A DNA stretch of 64,000 bases from Tetrastigma voinierianum (lineage: Eukaryota; Streptophyta; Magnoliopsida; Vitales; Vitaceae): positions 186,001 to 250,000 of the forward strand of contig JAEQBH010005067.1 in NCBI GenBank assembly GCA_016808115.1, written 5' to 3'. Under the pieces are notes generated by a model, which saw only the letters and a list, made by a program, of their open reading frames with translations, made no database searches and was not told the origin of the DNA. The position numbers were made by a program, and so were the translations under genes. Positions 30,771 through 43,037 of the stretch are shown in pieces (the first letter of the stretch is position 1; each line of letters opens with the position of its first letter).

Positions 30771-33319
30771 TGCATAATGACCGCACCAAATAATCACGAG
30801 TTTAAACCACGTTTGACCAAGTTTGACTAAGTTTGACTAGGTTTGACCAACACTTAATATGTGGACAAAAGTTGACTTTTCAAGGATGGTTTGAGTTTAA
30901 TAGACGCATTTGTAGGCTCGATCAGGTTCATATATGAGCGGTCGAGCGTCAATCAGACTTCTGGATAAAAGTTATAACCTGGTAATTTCAAACGGCGATG
31001 TTTCTTGCGGTGTGGCTGACTTCAAAGTTTTACCCGAGAAAATGACCACTAGGCCCTATATAAATAATTTGGATTACGAAATGAAACCTAACCCCAAAAC
31101 ACCATTTTGAACTCCAAAACCTTAGCTCTCCAAACTTGTGGACGAGTTGAGTCATTTTGATATTTTGGCGTGGGGTGGACGAAAGGCACCACCCAGAAGC
31201 CACCACGGTGCTGCGTCTTGGCCTAGGAGGTGCATAACCCGGATAGTCTGGGGTGAAATTTGTGTGACCTTGGCCGGACCAACGCCAGATCTTGGCGAGT
31301 GGCGGCGTGGCGACGGCGATGGTCAGTTCATCACTTTTCCAGCCATTTCAAGCCAGTTCAGGCCGGCCCATAGCTCCTTTCCACCATTTTGGACCCCCCC
31401 GGGCGCTCAACCAGTGGTCAACTGCGCGCTTCTCCGTTTGAAGAGAGTTCGTGAAAGCAAAGTTAATAGTTGGATTATCGTTCGAAGTCCACCGTTGTTG
31501 GATTAAAACAATGGTCTTTGATGAGTTCCTGGTCTCTTGGGCTTTCCATTGATATGTGGTTTAGTAAATTTTGGGCGTCGTTTGGTTAGTTTCCATTTTG
31601 GAGTTGTTTGGAATACATTACGAGATGTCGGGTTAAATGATGCGATTGGTGGGAAGATTACCGGAAAAATTGAAGTTGTATTAGTGGGGAGTGGATGTTT
31701 TAGGAATTGTTGGGCGGGTTGAGTTTGAAATTTAGCTCTGAGTGCTGATTTTAGTGCCAGACTGTGGCACATTTGTGATGAGCAATGGGAGTTTATTGGA
31801 TGGTGCCGTAGTTAAGTTATTTACAAAGGCGGGACATCACGATATCGTTAGTTTCAATTATTGAAGTCTAAGTGGTATTTTATTTATATTAGGCGGGTCT
31901 TTGGGGTTGGGGAAAGCGATCCTACGGAAGAGACGAAGTGGCGCGTCGTAGTCGATGAGTGTTTATATGTTTTTAAATGATTTGGGTTATTATATTGATA
32001 TATCTATTGTGATTAAATATTTTACATAGATACTGTTTTGATCAAATGGTTGGTTGCATATAAATGTGGTTATCGGTCTCATATAAAACAAGTTATCGAC
32101 TTCGTAGAATTTTGTCAACATTTTCCTTGTTTTGGAAGTTGTCTTGAGTTCGTGGATGATGATATTATTTGAATTTTTAGATGCGTGGATTGTGAGGGTT
32201 TGTAAACCACCTTGAAAAACTATTGTTTAAAGCTGGATCTTGTGAGATTTTTGTGGAACGGCTCACGATGCGGTATTGTTGGAAAAGTACATGCTGATAA
32301 AGGAGCGATTATGTATTAGTCACTATTGATGGGCCAGTTCCATTTATTAGGTGCCATGTGATGGCGGGTTGCAGGAGGTTTATTAGGTGCCGTGATGGCC
32401 AGGTTATAGGAGGTTTATTAGGTGCCACGTGATGGCGGGTTTACTCGGAGGTTTATTGGGTTTACACGTGATGGTGGGTTTACGGAGTTTATTGGTGCCA
32501 CGTGATGGCGGTTCCTAGAGGTTTTGTTAGTTTCCACGTGATGGCGGGTTACGGAGGTTTATTGGTTGCCGTGATGGCCGGGTGTAACCACGGGTTTATT
32601 AGTTGCGGTGCCATTGAGGTCGGGGTTGCAAACGGGTTTATGATGGATACACCATAGTGTAAGATGTATTTGTTGATTTACTAGATATAGATAACTGTTT
32701 AATACTTGGTTATGGTACATTCTTAATTTACTTTAATATATGGGTGGCTATATGTTTTATGATTAGCATTTATCATTTTATTACCTGATTCGGGTTATAG
32801 TTTTCACATAACATTGTGTTTAAGAAATTATTGACATGGGTTCTATCTTATTTGAACTAGGTAAAGTCGGGTTTGTAGAAATCGACTTGGCAGGGAACAG
32901 TGAAAAAGTGGGCGTGAAGGTTTGAGGAGAAGAAAAGTTCAAAAAAAAAAAAAAAAAAAAATTACTTTCCTTATAAATTATGCCACTCAAAGTTATTATC
33001 TCCGTTTATTGTTTAAATGTTCCACACTAGGTCGGACGGTTCCTTAGAGCCTCTTCGCGCCGGATTCGAGGCTAGCTCTTTAAACGGCTGGTGCTCTATC
33101 CCTCCATGTGTTTGTTTTGTGTGGACTATTATTTTCACTGCCAATGACCTTAAATTTGCAAATACTCTTAGAATGCTGCGATATTTGTATTAAATATCTG
33201 GGTCCTTATTATGTATGTTGTGGTTATGGCACCACATTTGGTTAGGTCGGTAGTGGATTTTCTATACTATTGGGGATTGTGGTACTGCATGTGTTTACTT
33301 CTTTCTTAAAGTGGGGTTC
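30771..33319 (+). repeat. 5' LTR of T2, part 1
   Basis: Starts 'tgcataatgaccgcacc' (3' LTR: 'tgtaatgacccacacc') followed by the 'gtttgaccaagtttgact' runs. It contains a G-box minisatellite (32328-32650), a poly(A) run (32941-32961) and 'ctttccttataaatta.gcc' (32967 on). An open frame at 31138-31506 lies inside the LTR and is not counted as a gene. Confidence 0.8.
32328..32650 (+). repeat. Minisatellite with CACGTG in the T2 5' LTR
   Basis: About eight imperfect units of 35-40 bp. Core 'ggtttattaggtgccacgtgatggcgggtt' appears in pieces, with the G-box CACGTG in several units. The same array occurs in the 3' LTR at 47470-47830. Confidence 0.85.
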
Positions 33320-35242
33320 TGTAAGACAGAAATTCAATTTCGAAAAAATGGCAAAATAAATGTTTAGGTTCTGAAATTGTAATTTCGATTAAAAATCCAT
33401 AATTTATTCTCTAGATCTCGGATAATGAAACGGATTGCAACGTTGGGGTGTCGCGAAATCTAATTAGCATAAATTAAGTAAATTAAACGAGTCAGTTGGC
33501 AAGTTTATGAGACATCGCGGTTTGGAATACATTAAAGCAATTTCGATGTGAAAGTCAAGACATAACAAGAACATTTCACATGCCTAAGTGATCTTGGAGT
33601 AGAGAAATGATGAAAATGAACGGCGGGATAAGTCTTAGAATGTCCAAGCTTGGATATAGAGAGGGAATTAATTAATTAGGGTGATTAAATGGCCTGAAAA
33701 GACAAGATAGTGAATAGTTTTCATCTTGTCAAATTCAAGGAAAAGCGGGAGAGAGGAAAAGGGGAGAGATCACGGGAGGTTTTTTGAAAATCTGATTTTT
33801 AGAAGGAGTAGTCTTACCTGAATCTGGAGAGAATCAGAGTGCGCCCCGGTCTTCGGGCGAGGAGGGAAGGAATTGCTCTGCTCGGAAAGAGCGGCGCTGG
33901 AGTGCAGTTGGGATTTTTGGACAACTCTTTGAGGTAGGGGTTTCTCCCTGCTTGGTTTTCTTTGTTTAGAGACTTTCATTGAGCTTGAGTTGTTTGGGGC
34001 GTGGGGGTCGTTGATTAGTCCCAAACTGGGGCCAAGGTGTGCCTGGATTTATGAATTTGTTGGTCAGTGACCTTCCCTGCTCTCACGAAGTGTTGGTTCA
34101 GCCAGTGTGATTATGCCATGGATTGTGCTGTTGTGAGGTGGGGCCGGGATCGGCGAAATCTGGGTTCACGAGTAGGCAGGCAAATTGGGTTTATAGGAGC
34201 AGTGCCCAGGGTTTCTTTGTTCTGAAGCTTGATGTTCTAAAAATATATTTTTTGGCAAATATGTGTTTGGTCGAGTGATTTAAATTCATTACCAGTGTTT
34301 GATTATTAGCCAGCGTAGAGCTAATTTTGATGTGATGAATCGAAATTACATGACATGATTAGTGTGATTTAAATTTTTATGTGAATATATTCATGTTTAT
34401 ATATTTACATGAATTAATTGTATTGGGCCTTTTGTGTTTTCCATATGCACTAGAACACCTTTAGGACTATAGGGTGATGCATGAATGAGCCTAGAAAATA
34501 GTTCGGAGGGTTGTCACAAAATGTATTATCGGCTTGATTAGTCTAGAACTAAAATATCAATCGTCGAACCCTGACCGTTATTCCTCGATTAGTCCATAAA
34601 TAATATCAATGCGTGGGCGACCGTTGTTATCATGCGGATGGTTGTCCACTAGCAGACAAAATGAATATAAGAATTCTCATACGAAGCTTAGGCGAGTGTG
34701 AAGTCGATGAGTTCGGGATCTGGTTGGATATGGGCATTGACGGGATCGTGCATTTGCTTGAATGTGTTTAATTTAGACATTGCATGGCACTTTGGGTGAG
34801 CTGACATTTGGGGTGATTCCCTCTTGGAGATAGCTCGCGGTACGTAGAGATTTATTATTTCGGTCACGAGGAGCGCGCACGGGAGACTGACTCATCCTAG
34901 AAGCCGCTTTAGAAGAAAGTCGGGTTGTGGCTTTGGTTTTGTGATGTACTACATGTATTAGAATTTTAGATTTTAATATGTGTTGTATAAGAGTAAAATT
35001 TTAACTCTTGTAACTATTGTATATAGTTAGTATGCTATGAGTATTGGTTTATGGGCCCAATAGGCCGTTTCTACTCATGTGATTGTTGTTTGGGACAGGT
35101 ATTTGCAGGTACTGTATTTGGGTAGAGTTCTCGCCTGAAAGAGCTACTGCTGGAGTGTCTGAAGTGAGTTGGATAACTTGAGCATCCGCCTTCCCTACGG
35201 GTTGGCGGTAGTCTGCGCCGACCCTCTCTCGAATCGGCGTCA
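33320..35242 (+). repeat. T1 solo LTR inside the T2 5' LTR
   Basis: A 1.92-kb T1 LTR ('tgtaagacag' to 'ggcgtca'). The flanks share gttc (33316-33319, 35243-35246). The left flank 'agtggggttc' and right flank 'gttccacaatatattcc' join into the T2 3' LTR sequence 'ggtggggttccattgtgtattcc' (48478-48500), which proves the insertion point. Confidence 0.85.
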
Positions 35243-35420
35243 GTTCCACAATATATTCCCTATGGTTTTGTCTGATGCATTTCAGGACTTCACTGGCGGG
35301 ACCGGGCATGGAGGATATCTGGGTGGGTCATCGGCCGATTTAATTATTGTTAGGTTTGGTCGCGGGTTGTACATTTGTGCGACTCGTCGGTGTTTTTTGT
35401 ATACCTTCCTAACCTTATCA
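35243..35420 (+). repeat. 5' LTR of T2, part 2
   Basis: It resumes T2 LTR sequence after the T1 solo LTR and aligns with 48484-48642. It ends 'ccttatca'. A weak iMet-type PBS 'tttggtagttat' follows at 35421. Confidence 0.6.
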
Positions 35421-36240
35421 TTTGGTAGTTATATTGTTGGTTTTGTGAAACAGTTCTCGGGATCGCTGGGGTGACGTGGGTCCAGACGAGTGGATTTCCA
35501 GTGCACTATTTATGAGAAAATCTTATCGGCGCTTGGCATTGAAGTCGGCTGAAAGTGGGTTCGTGGCGGCGGCGTACTGATCGGCTCGTAGAGCTTTGGA
35601 AGCGATGGGGTTTGTCGCCCGGATCCGTGGTAATATCTTGGCTAGATGACCGAAGGTCTGGGCGAGGTATACGATGAATAGGATGAGGGGATAGAGTCGG
35701 GATAGTGGGTTTTTACTGCTCTGCAGGGAGTAATCTGAGAGTGGGATGTGAGGGAAGGGATATAGAAAGTGTTTTTTTGGGCACAGTTGAGAGCCTTTGC
35801 CTTTGGGTTTGCCCCCATTTGTTCCCAGAGCAGGCGGGATTAGACCTGTTCAGGCCCAAACAGCAGTGATTTAAAATTTTACATGATTGGGTTGCCATGG
35901 TTTACGCTGGTGGTTTGGGATGAGTCTGTGAGGAGGTTTCTCGACGGGTTGGTTGAGATGATAGCTTTGAGCCTGTCGAGGTCGATCATCCGCGATACCC
36001 GGTCGATGAGAGACGCGCTCACAGAAGGTGGCTGACCACGATCGCGGGCCGGCGTCGTCTCTGCGATGGATTGTCTTCGAGGACTAGTTAGGGATGCGTC
36101 GAAGTAGTTTCAGCTGCAGGACTTGACGAGATCCGGTGGGGACCAGGCGTAGGTACCAGCGATAGCGGGCTCAGAGAGAGTGAACACACAGGCTGTTTCG
36201 ACCGGTGGCGATGGCAGTAGCCTTCTTTAAAAGTGCAGGC
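35421..36240 (+). pseudogene. Gag region of T2 (unreadable)
   Basis: By position this is gag. Only scattered pieces can be read and no zinc knuckle is intact. The call rests on the order LTR, this segment, then the RVFALT motif at 36247. Confidence 0.35.
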
Positions 36241-36995
36241 GCCGATTCGGGTGTTCGCCTTGACGTATCACGACAAGGTTCCTCGATGGACCCTACCGGT
36301 GGGAGTATATGTTCCAGTCTGGGTAGACGGGACGCGTTTGCAGAAAGGGCCGCTATTGAGGGTCGGCCAATTTAGGTTGAATGGGTGCTTGGTCGTAGTG
36401 GTGGACATGGGGCGGATGCGTCAGGCGGGGGCAGACCTCGAATTTGGTTTCCGAGTGCGGGACGGTGCACCGACTGGGCGGGCGGGGGCTGACCACCTGC
36501 TGGGCGGGGGGTTATGATGACCCGGTCGGGGGGCGCGGCCGCGGCCAGTGAAGCGAGCCGTTATCTATCCTTGGTGTGATCACTTATGCACTCTCATGAT
36601 CCGGGGCTACACCTCTTTTATTTCACGTAAGTTTGTTACGGTGGGAAACCAGTTCGCTTCAGGTTTGTGGCTTGGAGGTACTCGCGGAGGATCCTATGGC
36701 CTAGCCTTGGTCTAGCAGACCAGCTTGTTTTTCTATTGAGGGGTAAAGATATGAAGCGGTTGATAGTAATGATCTGGGTTGGATGGACTGGGATGGATTA
36801 GCTTGCTTGAACTATCTTCAATGGATTGTTTCGCGAGTGATGTTAGACTCTTTCGGGACTACCGGTAGTAATCTTATGGAGAACGGAGGCGAGCGCACCC
36901 TCGGGTTTGATTTCTTCCAGCGCAGATGGATTTACTTCAAAAAAGGGTGCAAGGGAGGTTACCTAACTCACGTAGTTGACATGTTGTGATGCGGT
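36233..36995 (+). pseudogene. Protease region of T2
   Basis: The frame at 36233 opens with PIRVFALTYHD, the RVFALT segment that precedes the aspartic protease in Tekay-like pol. Later KKGCKGGYLTHVVDM (36939-36985) matches the KGC.AYL.HV segment between protease and reverse transcriptase. The DSG triad itself is not readable. Confidence 0.6.
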
Positions 36996-37780
36996 GAGAT
37001 TGGAGGATGCACCGGTAGTAGAGGAATTCTAGATGTGTTTCTGATGATCTTCAGTGCACCTCCAGGCAGGGGCGGGCTTTCCATCGACTTAGTTTCTGAT
37101 GACTCATCTCACCACTAACCTAAGACCTTGGCCAGGTTGAAAGTTAGGCGACTACGAGAAATTTGGTGGATGGGGGATTTATTAGGCCCAGTGTTCACAT
37201 GGGGGAGCCGCAGAGCGTTATTTGAAGAAGAAGGATGGGTACTTGGAAGTTTGTGTGAATTTATAGACAGTTGAATAAGGTCACCATTCGAATTAAATAT
37301 CAACATGGATTGATGATTTATTTGATCGGCTCCGGGGTGCAAAAAAGTATTTCTACTCTAGATTGACTTGGTCGGGCTACCATCGGTTAAGGATTAGGAG
37401 ATCGGACGTTTTGAGGCATTCGGGGGCAGAGTGGGCATTATGAGTTTCACAACGTTAATGCTTCGGACTCACCTGATACGATAGCTTTCATGGATTTGAT
37501 GAAGCGGGTCTTCGTCCGCCGCCGTCGGTTTGTCATTGTCTTCTATCCGCGATAACCCAGTATACTCAAAGACGAGTTGGAACATGCCGAGACGTTTGGT
37601 TTGGTGTTCTGGCATTAAAGTTGTATCGATTATGACTGAAGTTCAACAAATGTGGTTTTGTTTGACGAAATTGGGATTTCTCGGAACATAAGGTATTAAT
37701 GGCATTTATGGGACCTTGAAGGTAGAAAGCGATGCGAATTAGAGCACAGCCACTAAAGTGATAAAGTCGGGGCTTTGCAA
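36996..37780 (+). pseudogene. Reverse transcriptase of T2
   Basis: The gypsy RT order is visible across frames: an FVKKKDG-like piece (about 37214-37240), IDDLFDRLRGAKKYF (37305-37350; family IDDLFDQLxGAxxFSKIDL), SGYHRLRIR (37375-37402), FMDLMKRVF (37488-37515) and RFVIVFY (37529-37549). The catalytic xIDD box after it is destroyed ('tatccgcgataaccc'). DELEHAE (37573-37593) and LTKLGFLG (about 37660-37685) follow. Confidence 0.75.
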
Positions 37781-38641
37781 GTTAAACGAAGGTGTTCTTG
37801 CGGGGGTTCATAGAAGGGTTGTCAAAGATAGCATGGCCTTCATGGGTTGACCCGGGAAGGGGACAGGTTGGTGGTGAGAAAGATGTGAAGGAGCTTCATT
37901 ATTAAAGGAAAAGGTTAAACATCATTTTGTTCGACATTTGCCGGGAGAGCCAGTGGAGAGGGTTGGGGTTTCCTAGCGATGCTTATATCGGGGTTTAGGT
38001 TGCGTGTTGATCTGCGACATAAGAGAGTTGTGAGCGTATGCTTCTAGGCAGGTTGAAGAAACCTGGTACAATTATCCTACCCATGACTTGGAACTTCTTT
38101 GCGATGTCGCATTGAAGGCGTGGAGACATTACTTGTGCAGGCGCGGTAGGATCTTACCCAAACCGCAGGAGCGTAAATGTTTGTTCACCCAAGAAGGATA
38201 GCGAGAACAAGGGAGTGGATGGGATTCTTAAGTTCATAGTTACTATGGTTACCACCAGCATCAGAGCAAAGGCGAGGGTAGTGATGGGCCTTAACCGGCA
38301 AAGTCACCATTGGGCTCTTTGACCTCTCTGAATATCTGACCCAGTTGATACCAGTCAGACATTAAGAGACCAGATGTTTGAGGTTGGGATGCATGTTTGG
38401 GAGGCACTTGCCAAAACTGACTCACGATAGATGCATACCAAGTCAGTGCAAAGACCACCGTGAGAAGGTCTCTTTGGTGACACTGAAGAAGAGTGAAGAG
38501 GAGCAGTTGGGATTTCTATTAGAAAGCGATGAGACTTGGTGATTGATTGGAGCTTTGTGTTCAAACGCATTGAAAGTTCAAAGGCGAATGTTGGGAAGCC
38601 GCGGGTTAAAGACTATTATATACCTCGGTATTAAGATGTCT
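37780..38641 (+). pseudogene. RNase H region of T2
   Basis: 'gttgaagaaacctggtacaattatcctacccatgacttgg' (38052-38091) corresponds to RQLKKHExNYPTHDLEL and 'gcgtggagacattac' to AWRHYL, both hallmark RNase H motifs. KCLFTQEG-like sequence follows near 38178-38200. The reading is cut by A2 at 38642. Confidence 0.65.
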
Positions 38642-40368
38642 TGATTAAACACCTAGAGTAGGTGGATCATAATATTATCACCCTTCGGGTTCTCTCTTTA
38701 ATGAAGTCCATTCTTGATATGATGAATCTGAAGTTCAGACTGCGGGATGGGTTTTCTGTCACCGAAAATATCTTTACATTAAGGCGACAGAAATTAGACT
38801 TTCCTAATGGACTTTTGGAGTTTGTGTCAAAAAACATAAATAGTTATTGAAATTTACAAAGCGAAGTATTAAACTAAGTTTAGTGAAGAAGTCACTTTTG
38901 AAAGATTTGAGGTCATGGCTTTGTCGACTAGAACCCAAACACATGTCCCTCGGTTTTAATATATAGTGAGTGACCTGAGGATGATTATATTGCAGCACTG
39001 TTTAAGGCCACTGGCGTTTCTTTATCCTTTTCTAAGGCTAATTTAAGGACATGTCTAAGAATCACAGCGCGGCATCTCTCACCCAGAACACTTTGAACCC
39101 TAAAGTGTAAAGTGTGTTTGAGGCTGAAGTAAAGACATCAAGATCACGATTGCATCTGCTTTGGCCAGCTTTAGACATAAAAATTATGGAGTATTGGCTG
39201 ATATTTAGAGAGTCAGCCATTTAACCTGTTTGGAGCCTGTACCAAGTCACTGTGAGGAGAATGAATGGAATGTACCTTGGACAGATTGCTGTCACTAAGC
39301 CTTTGGATCTAAAGGAGTATTGTGAGATGATAACATCCGTGTTATCACTGGCCAGATTTTGAGAATAAGAGGATGCATGGCCACTCACGCTTTGCCACAA
39401 AGAGGACAGCAGTGCTGTGCCCCACAGGCCCAGCTTCTTCCTCTTCCAAAGAAGGAGGCAGCGAAGCATCTCTTGAGTTGTCATCCTCGAGAGGTGTGTT
39501 TGTGGCCGGGAAAGGGAGAAAGCAGGAGAAGAGAAAAGAAGGCAAGCAAAACCTAAAAAAACTTTATTTACAAAATAAAAACTTACAAAATATCTTCTCT
39601 GATTGTTCCTCCCCTTCCTCTTGAGGTTGCACAAAACAGAGAATTAGCATCCTGGCCTCCTCAAGGCAAATACAAAACCTAATAACTAGGCTAAGTTATA
39701 GGACAATTGGGTAATAAACCAAGTTTGGAAGCGGTTGCATTAATTACAGGAGGATGTGAGGCACATGGAGATTTCGCTAGAGGTGAGGAATTTCGCTAAT
39801 TAGCAGATTTGGCAGGGTTAGCGAATTTGGCAATGTGAAAACGTAGTAATAATGAGGCTTTAGCGAATTTGGCAATGTTGAAATTTCGCTAGCTAGCGAA
39901 ATTTCGCTAAGCTAGCGAAATTGTCAGTGAGAAGCGAATTTTGTAGATACACGATTCACCAGTTGGCTAGCGAATTTATAATTTGTCTTTGAGATTGCGA
40001 GCAGTTTGCGAGTTAGTTTGCGAGGTCGCTAAGATTGCGAGGTGGTGCGATTCGGCTTGCATTCTTTGTTCTTCACACTTCACGTCCTATCTTGGCCCGC
40101 ATCTCATTTCGCCATTTGTTTTATGATTTTCCAGGCTTGTGATATTTGGAGACTAAACTTTAACCTGTGACCAGTCATTGCATTGAGGTTGAAGTCCAAA
40201 TGTGTATAAAAGTCTACAAAACAACCAAAAACACCCTCAAGTTGGTATAAAGTGTTACCCAGGTAACATGAACATCAATTAGGATACATAAACTTTTTTT
40301 GGATAATGATCGAAAAGTACTAAGAACCTATCTAATAGGGTTCGAGTACTTTTGAGCTTTAAATGCCA
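38642..40368 (-). repeat. 3' LTR of A2
   Basis: Aligned with 43038-44744 and the A1 LTRs through 'gatgggttttctgtc..gaaaat', 'aaacctaataactaggctaagtt' and 'gaacctatctaatagggttcgagta'. It contains the densest TTCGCTAGC palindrome cluster (39770-40025). Confidence 0.75.
39770..40025. repeat. TTCGCTAGCGAA palindrome cluster (A2 3' LTR)
   Basis: Many copies of 'ttcgcta' and 'tagcgaa', often fused ('aatttcgctagctagcgaaatttcgctaagctagcgaaatt', 39882-39922). Related but sparser clusters lie in the other A1 and A2 LTRs and in the A3 interior (52328-52470). Confidence 0.8.
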
Positions 40369-43037
40369 CCTGACCGAAGCGTTGCTAGTCCCTTAGCAAT
40401 TTTGAAATAAGAATTGAGATGCATGTGGTGATTTTCAAAAAGGTTGTAAAAGGTTATTGTACTTATACAGCTAACATTACTTTAAGTGAACTATTAAATC
40501 AATAACATTTTGAAAACTATATCTGAGGCCAAAATCCATAAAGAGGCATTTTAGAACAACACTTTGTTTCCATGATTTCAACTTGGATTTCCACCTAAGT
40601 CTAATGGTTCATTTGTATCTGAATTAGTCGGTAAATACAAAATTTGTTTCCCCGACACAGCATTGACATGACTATGTATTGAGCAGACCAGATAAAAATT
40701 TTTAGTTTACACCGCTTCTTACTTTCTCAATTATATTGGATGCAATGCTTAAAATCGACACTTTGAGACAATATGGCAGCGGAGGTCAGAGCGACTCCCG
40801 ACGATCGCGAGTTTAGGGCATGGCGAAGGATCAGACCACTTTAACTCACAAGGCTTAGCGGGACTTCAGCGACGAAAATCAAGCACCTACAATTCGCTAA
40901 ATTCTACCTATCCACCCATATATGAACTTTTAAAATCGATGACTCCCAACCAATGAAGGCTTAGGGCATCGGGTTTCAAAGGCTTTCGCCGCCACCCTCG
41001 GGCCAGTGCTCGGGTTTCAAAGCAAAACTTCACGATTTTATTCAACACTTTTTCTTCTTTTCTTTTTCTTTTTCTTTTCCTTTTGGAAGACAACATTGGT
41101 GCTTTAATTCAACATTAACTCAAGCCAGATTCTAGGTTGTCAACATAAGGCGGTTTTGCAAAGTGGAGGGAGGCGCCACAAATTTACAACCTATTGAGAA
41201 GCAATCTAGAGTGCGGTGTGGCAGAGAGCCGCATGAGGGGAAAATTTCCAAGTTGAGCATGCTGGAACGGTGGCCCGAACTAAATTACATTTCAAGCATG
41301 GCATTTGTTCTAGCATATAGGTGACAAATATGAGTAGGTACAATTATCCAATTTAGAAACGATTCCAATTGTTCAATTTGAAGCAATTCAGACGTTATTC
41401 GATTTGAAGCAATTTAATTATGTAGTTTGAAAGAAAAACACATACTTGTACATAGGGGGACATTAAACATGATAAAAGTGCAGTTATATATATATATATA
41501 ATCCCAGTGTGGCTTTTTGATATAGCCAAAATGGCTTAATACATATAACAGGCTACACAAAAACATCACTTTGCCTACTATAGTGACAAAAAAATCATAT
41601 AATCAAATTAATTATATGAAGTGGTTGATGTGACTGTTGCTGTATTCGAGAGGACTGTTGCATATTGTGGTGGTGGGTGAAATCTTACCAAGCTGCTGCC
41701 GACATATCCAAGAAATTTCTTTGGAGCGTGGAGCTTAAATCCGAGAGGATTGAGTTATAAGCCAGGCGCTGAAACGACCACTATACCATCTGATGGCGAG
41801 TTGCCATCTTCTTTGATGAAGTAGCGAAAAGTTTATTATAATGGCCACTAATTTCCCTATAAAGTTCGCATGCGGTGGAGTTGGACTTATGGTTAGAAGC
41901 AGGTGCTGCATGTGTTGATTTTGTTGCAGGTGTGGGCTGTGGTGCAGGTGAAGGTAGAATATCTTGGTGATGAAGGGTTGCCCCGCGGTGACATTTTGCA
42001 TCTGGGAAAGGGTGGGTGGTATCGTGAGATCCACTGGGGTTTAATTGAATGATGATGCGGGCTCTTGGGTCCTTCAGCATTTCATATCACTTTGCTCTTC
42101 TCGATTAGCGGGAAGCGAGTTTCCTTCTTCTTTCCTCCATGACCAAAAATTAGCGGGGCATCCTGCGGTTCCTGGGGGCTTTCTAATGATTCAGCTTTGA
42201 ACATACTGAGGTTGCAGTTGAACCTGCTCACCCAAAATTGTTTCAGTCTAGCACTCATCCTCTTGACTCTCTTCCTCTGCATGATCAAGCTCTTTGGGCA
42301 GCTTTAAGAGTGGGCTGCTTGCAAGTTGTCGATTTAAGCTCCATTTCACTGAAGTCATCGGTCCTCTTGTTCGGGGAGCTCTTATTTTTGTCTCGATTTC
42401 TATTAGCCTGAACATTCACCACCTATTATCCTCTGTAAATTGTCCACTTGTTTGCTCCGTCGGGATGGCTTGTTCAACGGATAAGGGTGGTGGTTATTTA
42501 ACTCACTGGGAAGTGGGGGCATAACATGGAGGAGTTCGGGAGGTGCATAAGTTGAGGGAACAAATAGGCAGTGCACTCATCCATTGGTCTCTATGAGTCC
42601 CTCACTGGGCCTAGGTGGGTTTGGATTTTCTCTCTGAGGTTGTTTGCCCCGGTGTGGAAGGTTCTGTAATCCCTCATAGTCATGTAAGCTCTAGGGTTAC
42701 CCTCGACTGCTCTCCATATGGGGATTCCATTTTCTCTGTTAATTTTCACAGAACTGACCCCTTACCACTTATAGGTTTCAAATCCATAAGATGATTCTGA
42801 CAAATATATTTAAAGCATCTGCAACACTTTTTCATTTACCAAGGTTAAAATTAACTATTGAAATTAAAAATAGCCCAATGAAAAGCGAAAATAGTGCGAT
42901 TCTTTGCTAATTGATGAGAAGAAGCTGAGTTCACGCAGTAGGACACAAAAAGGGTAAAAAAAAGTTACGCCATGATGTTGATGAAACACATAACTACCAT
43001 CGATGGTTTGGCACCATCACAAGCCTTGGCGCCGATT
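40369..43037 (-). other. Interior of A2
   Basis: Minus-strand order is PBS (43025-43036), then a 42600-41600 segment with open pieces at 42082-42288, 41781-42080 and 41735-42034, then about 1.2 kb of non-coding 3' part with the 'gggcatcgggtttcaaaggctttcgcc' block (40965-40991) and a pyrimidine tract (41044-41085). No gag, protease, RT or integrase motif can be read. 'aagctccatttcactgaag' (42337-42355) is the complement of A3 51510-51528. Confidence 0.6.
43025..43036 (-). other. Primer-binding site of A2 (tRNA-Asp type)
   Basis: The plus strand reads 'cttggcgccgat' next to the LTR end 'ttgattcc'. Its complement contains GGCGCCAAG, which fits the TGGCGCCGTT.. PBS used by Athila-type elements and seen in full in A3. 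Confidence 0.65.

Noticed and set aside
32328..32650. Regular repeats that might suggest a CRISPR array
   Set aside because: The units abut each other with no unique spacers, are imperfect, and occur again in the partner LTR of a plant retrotransposon.
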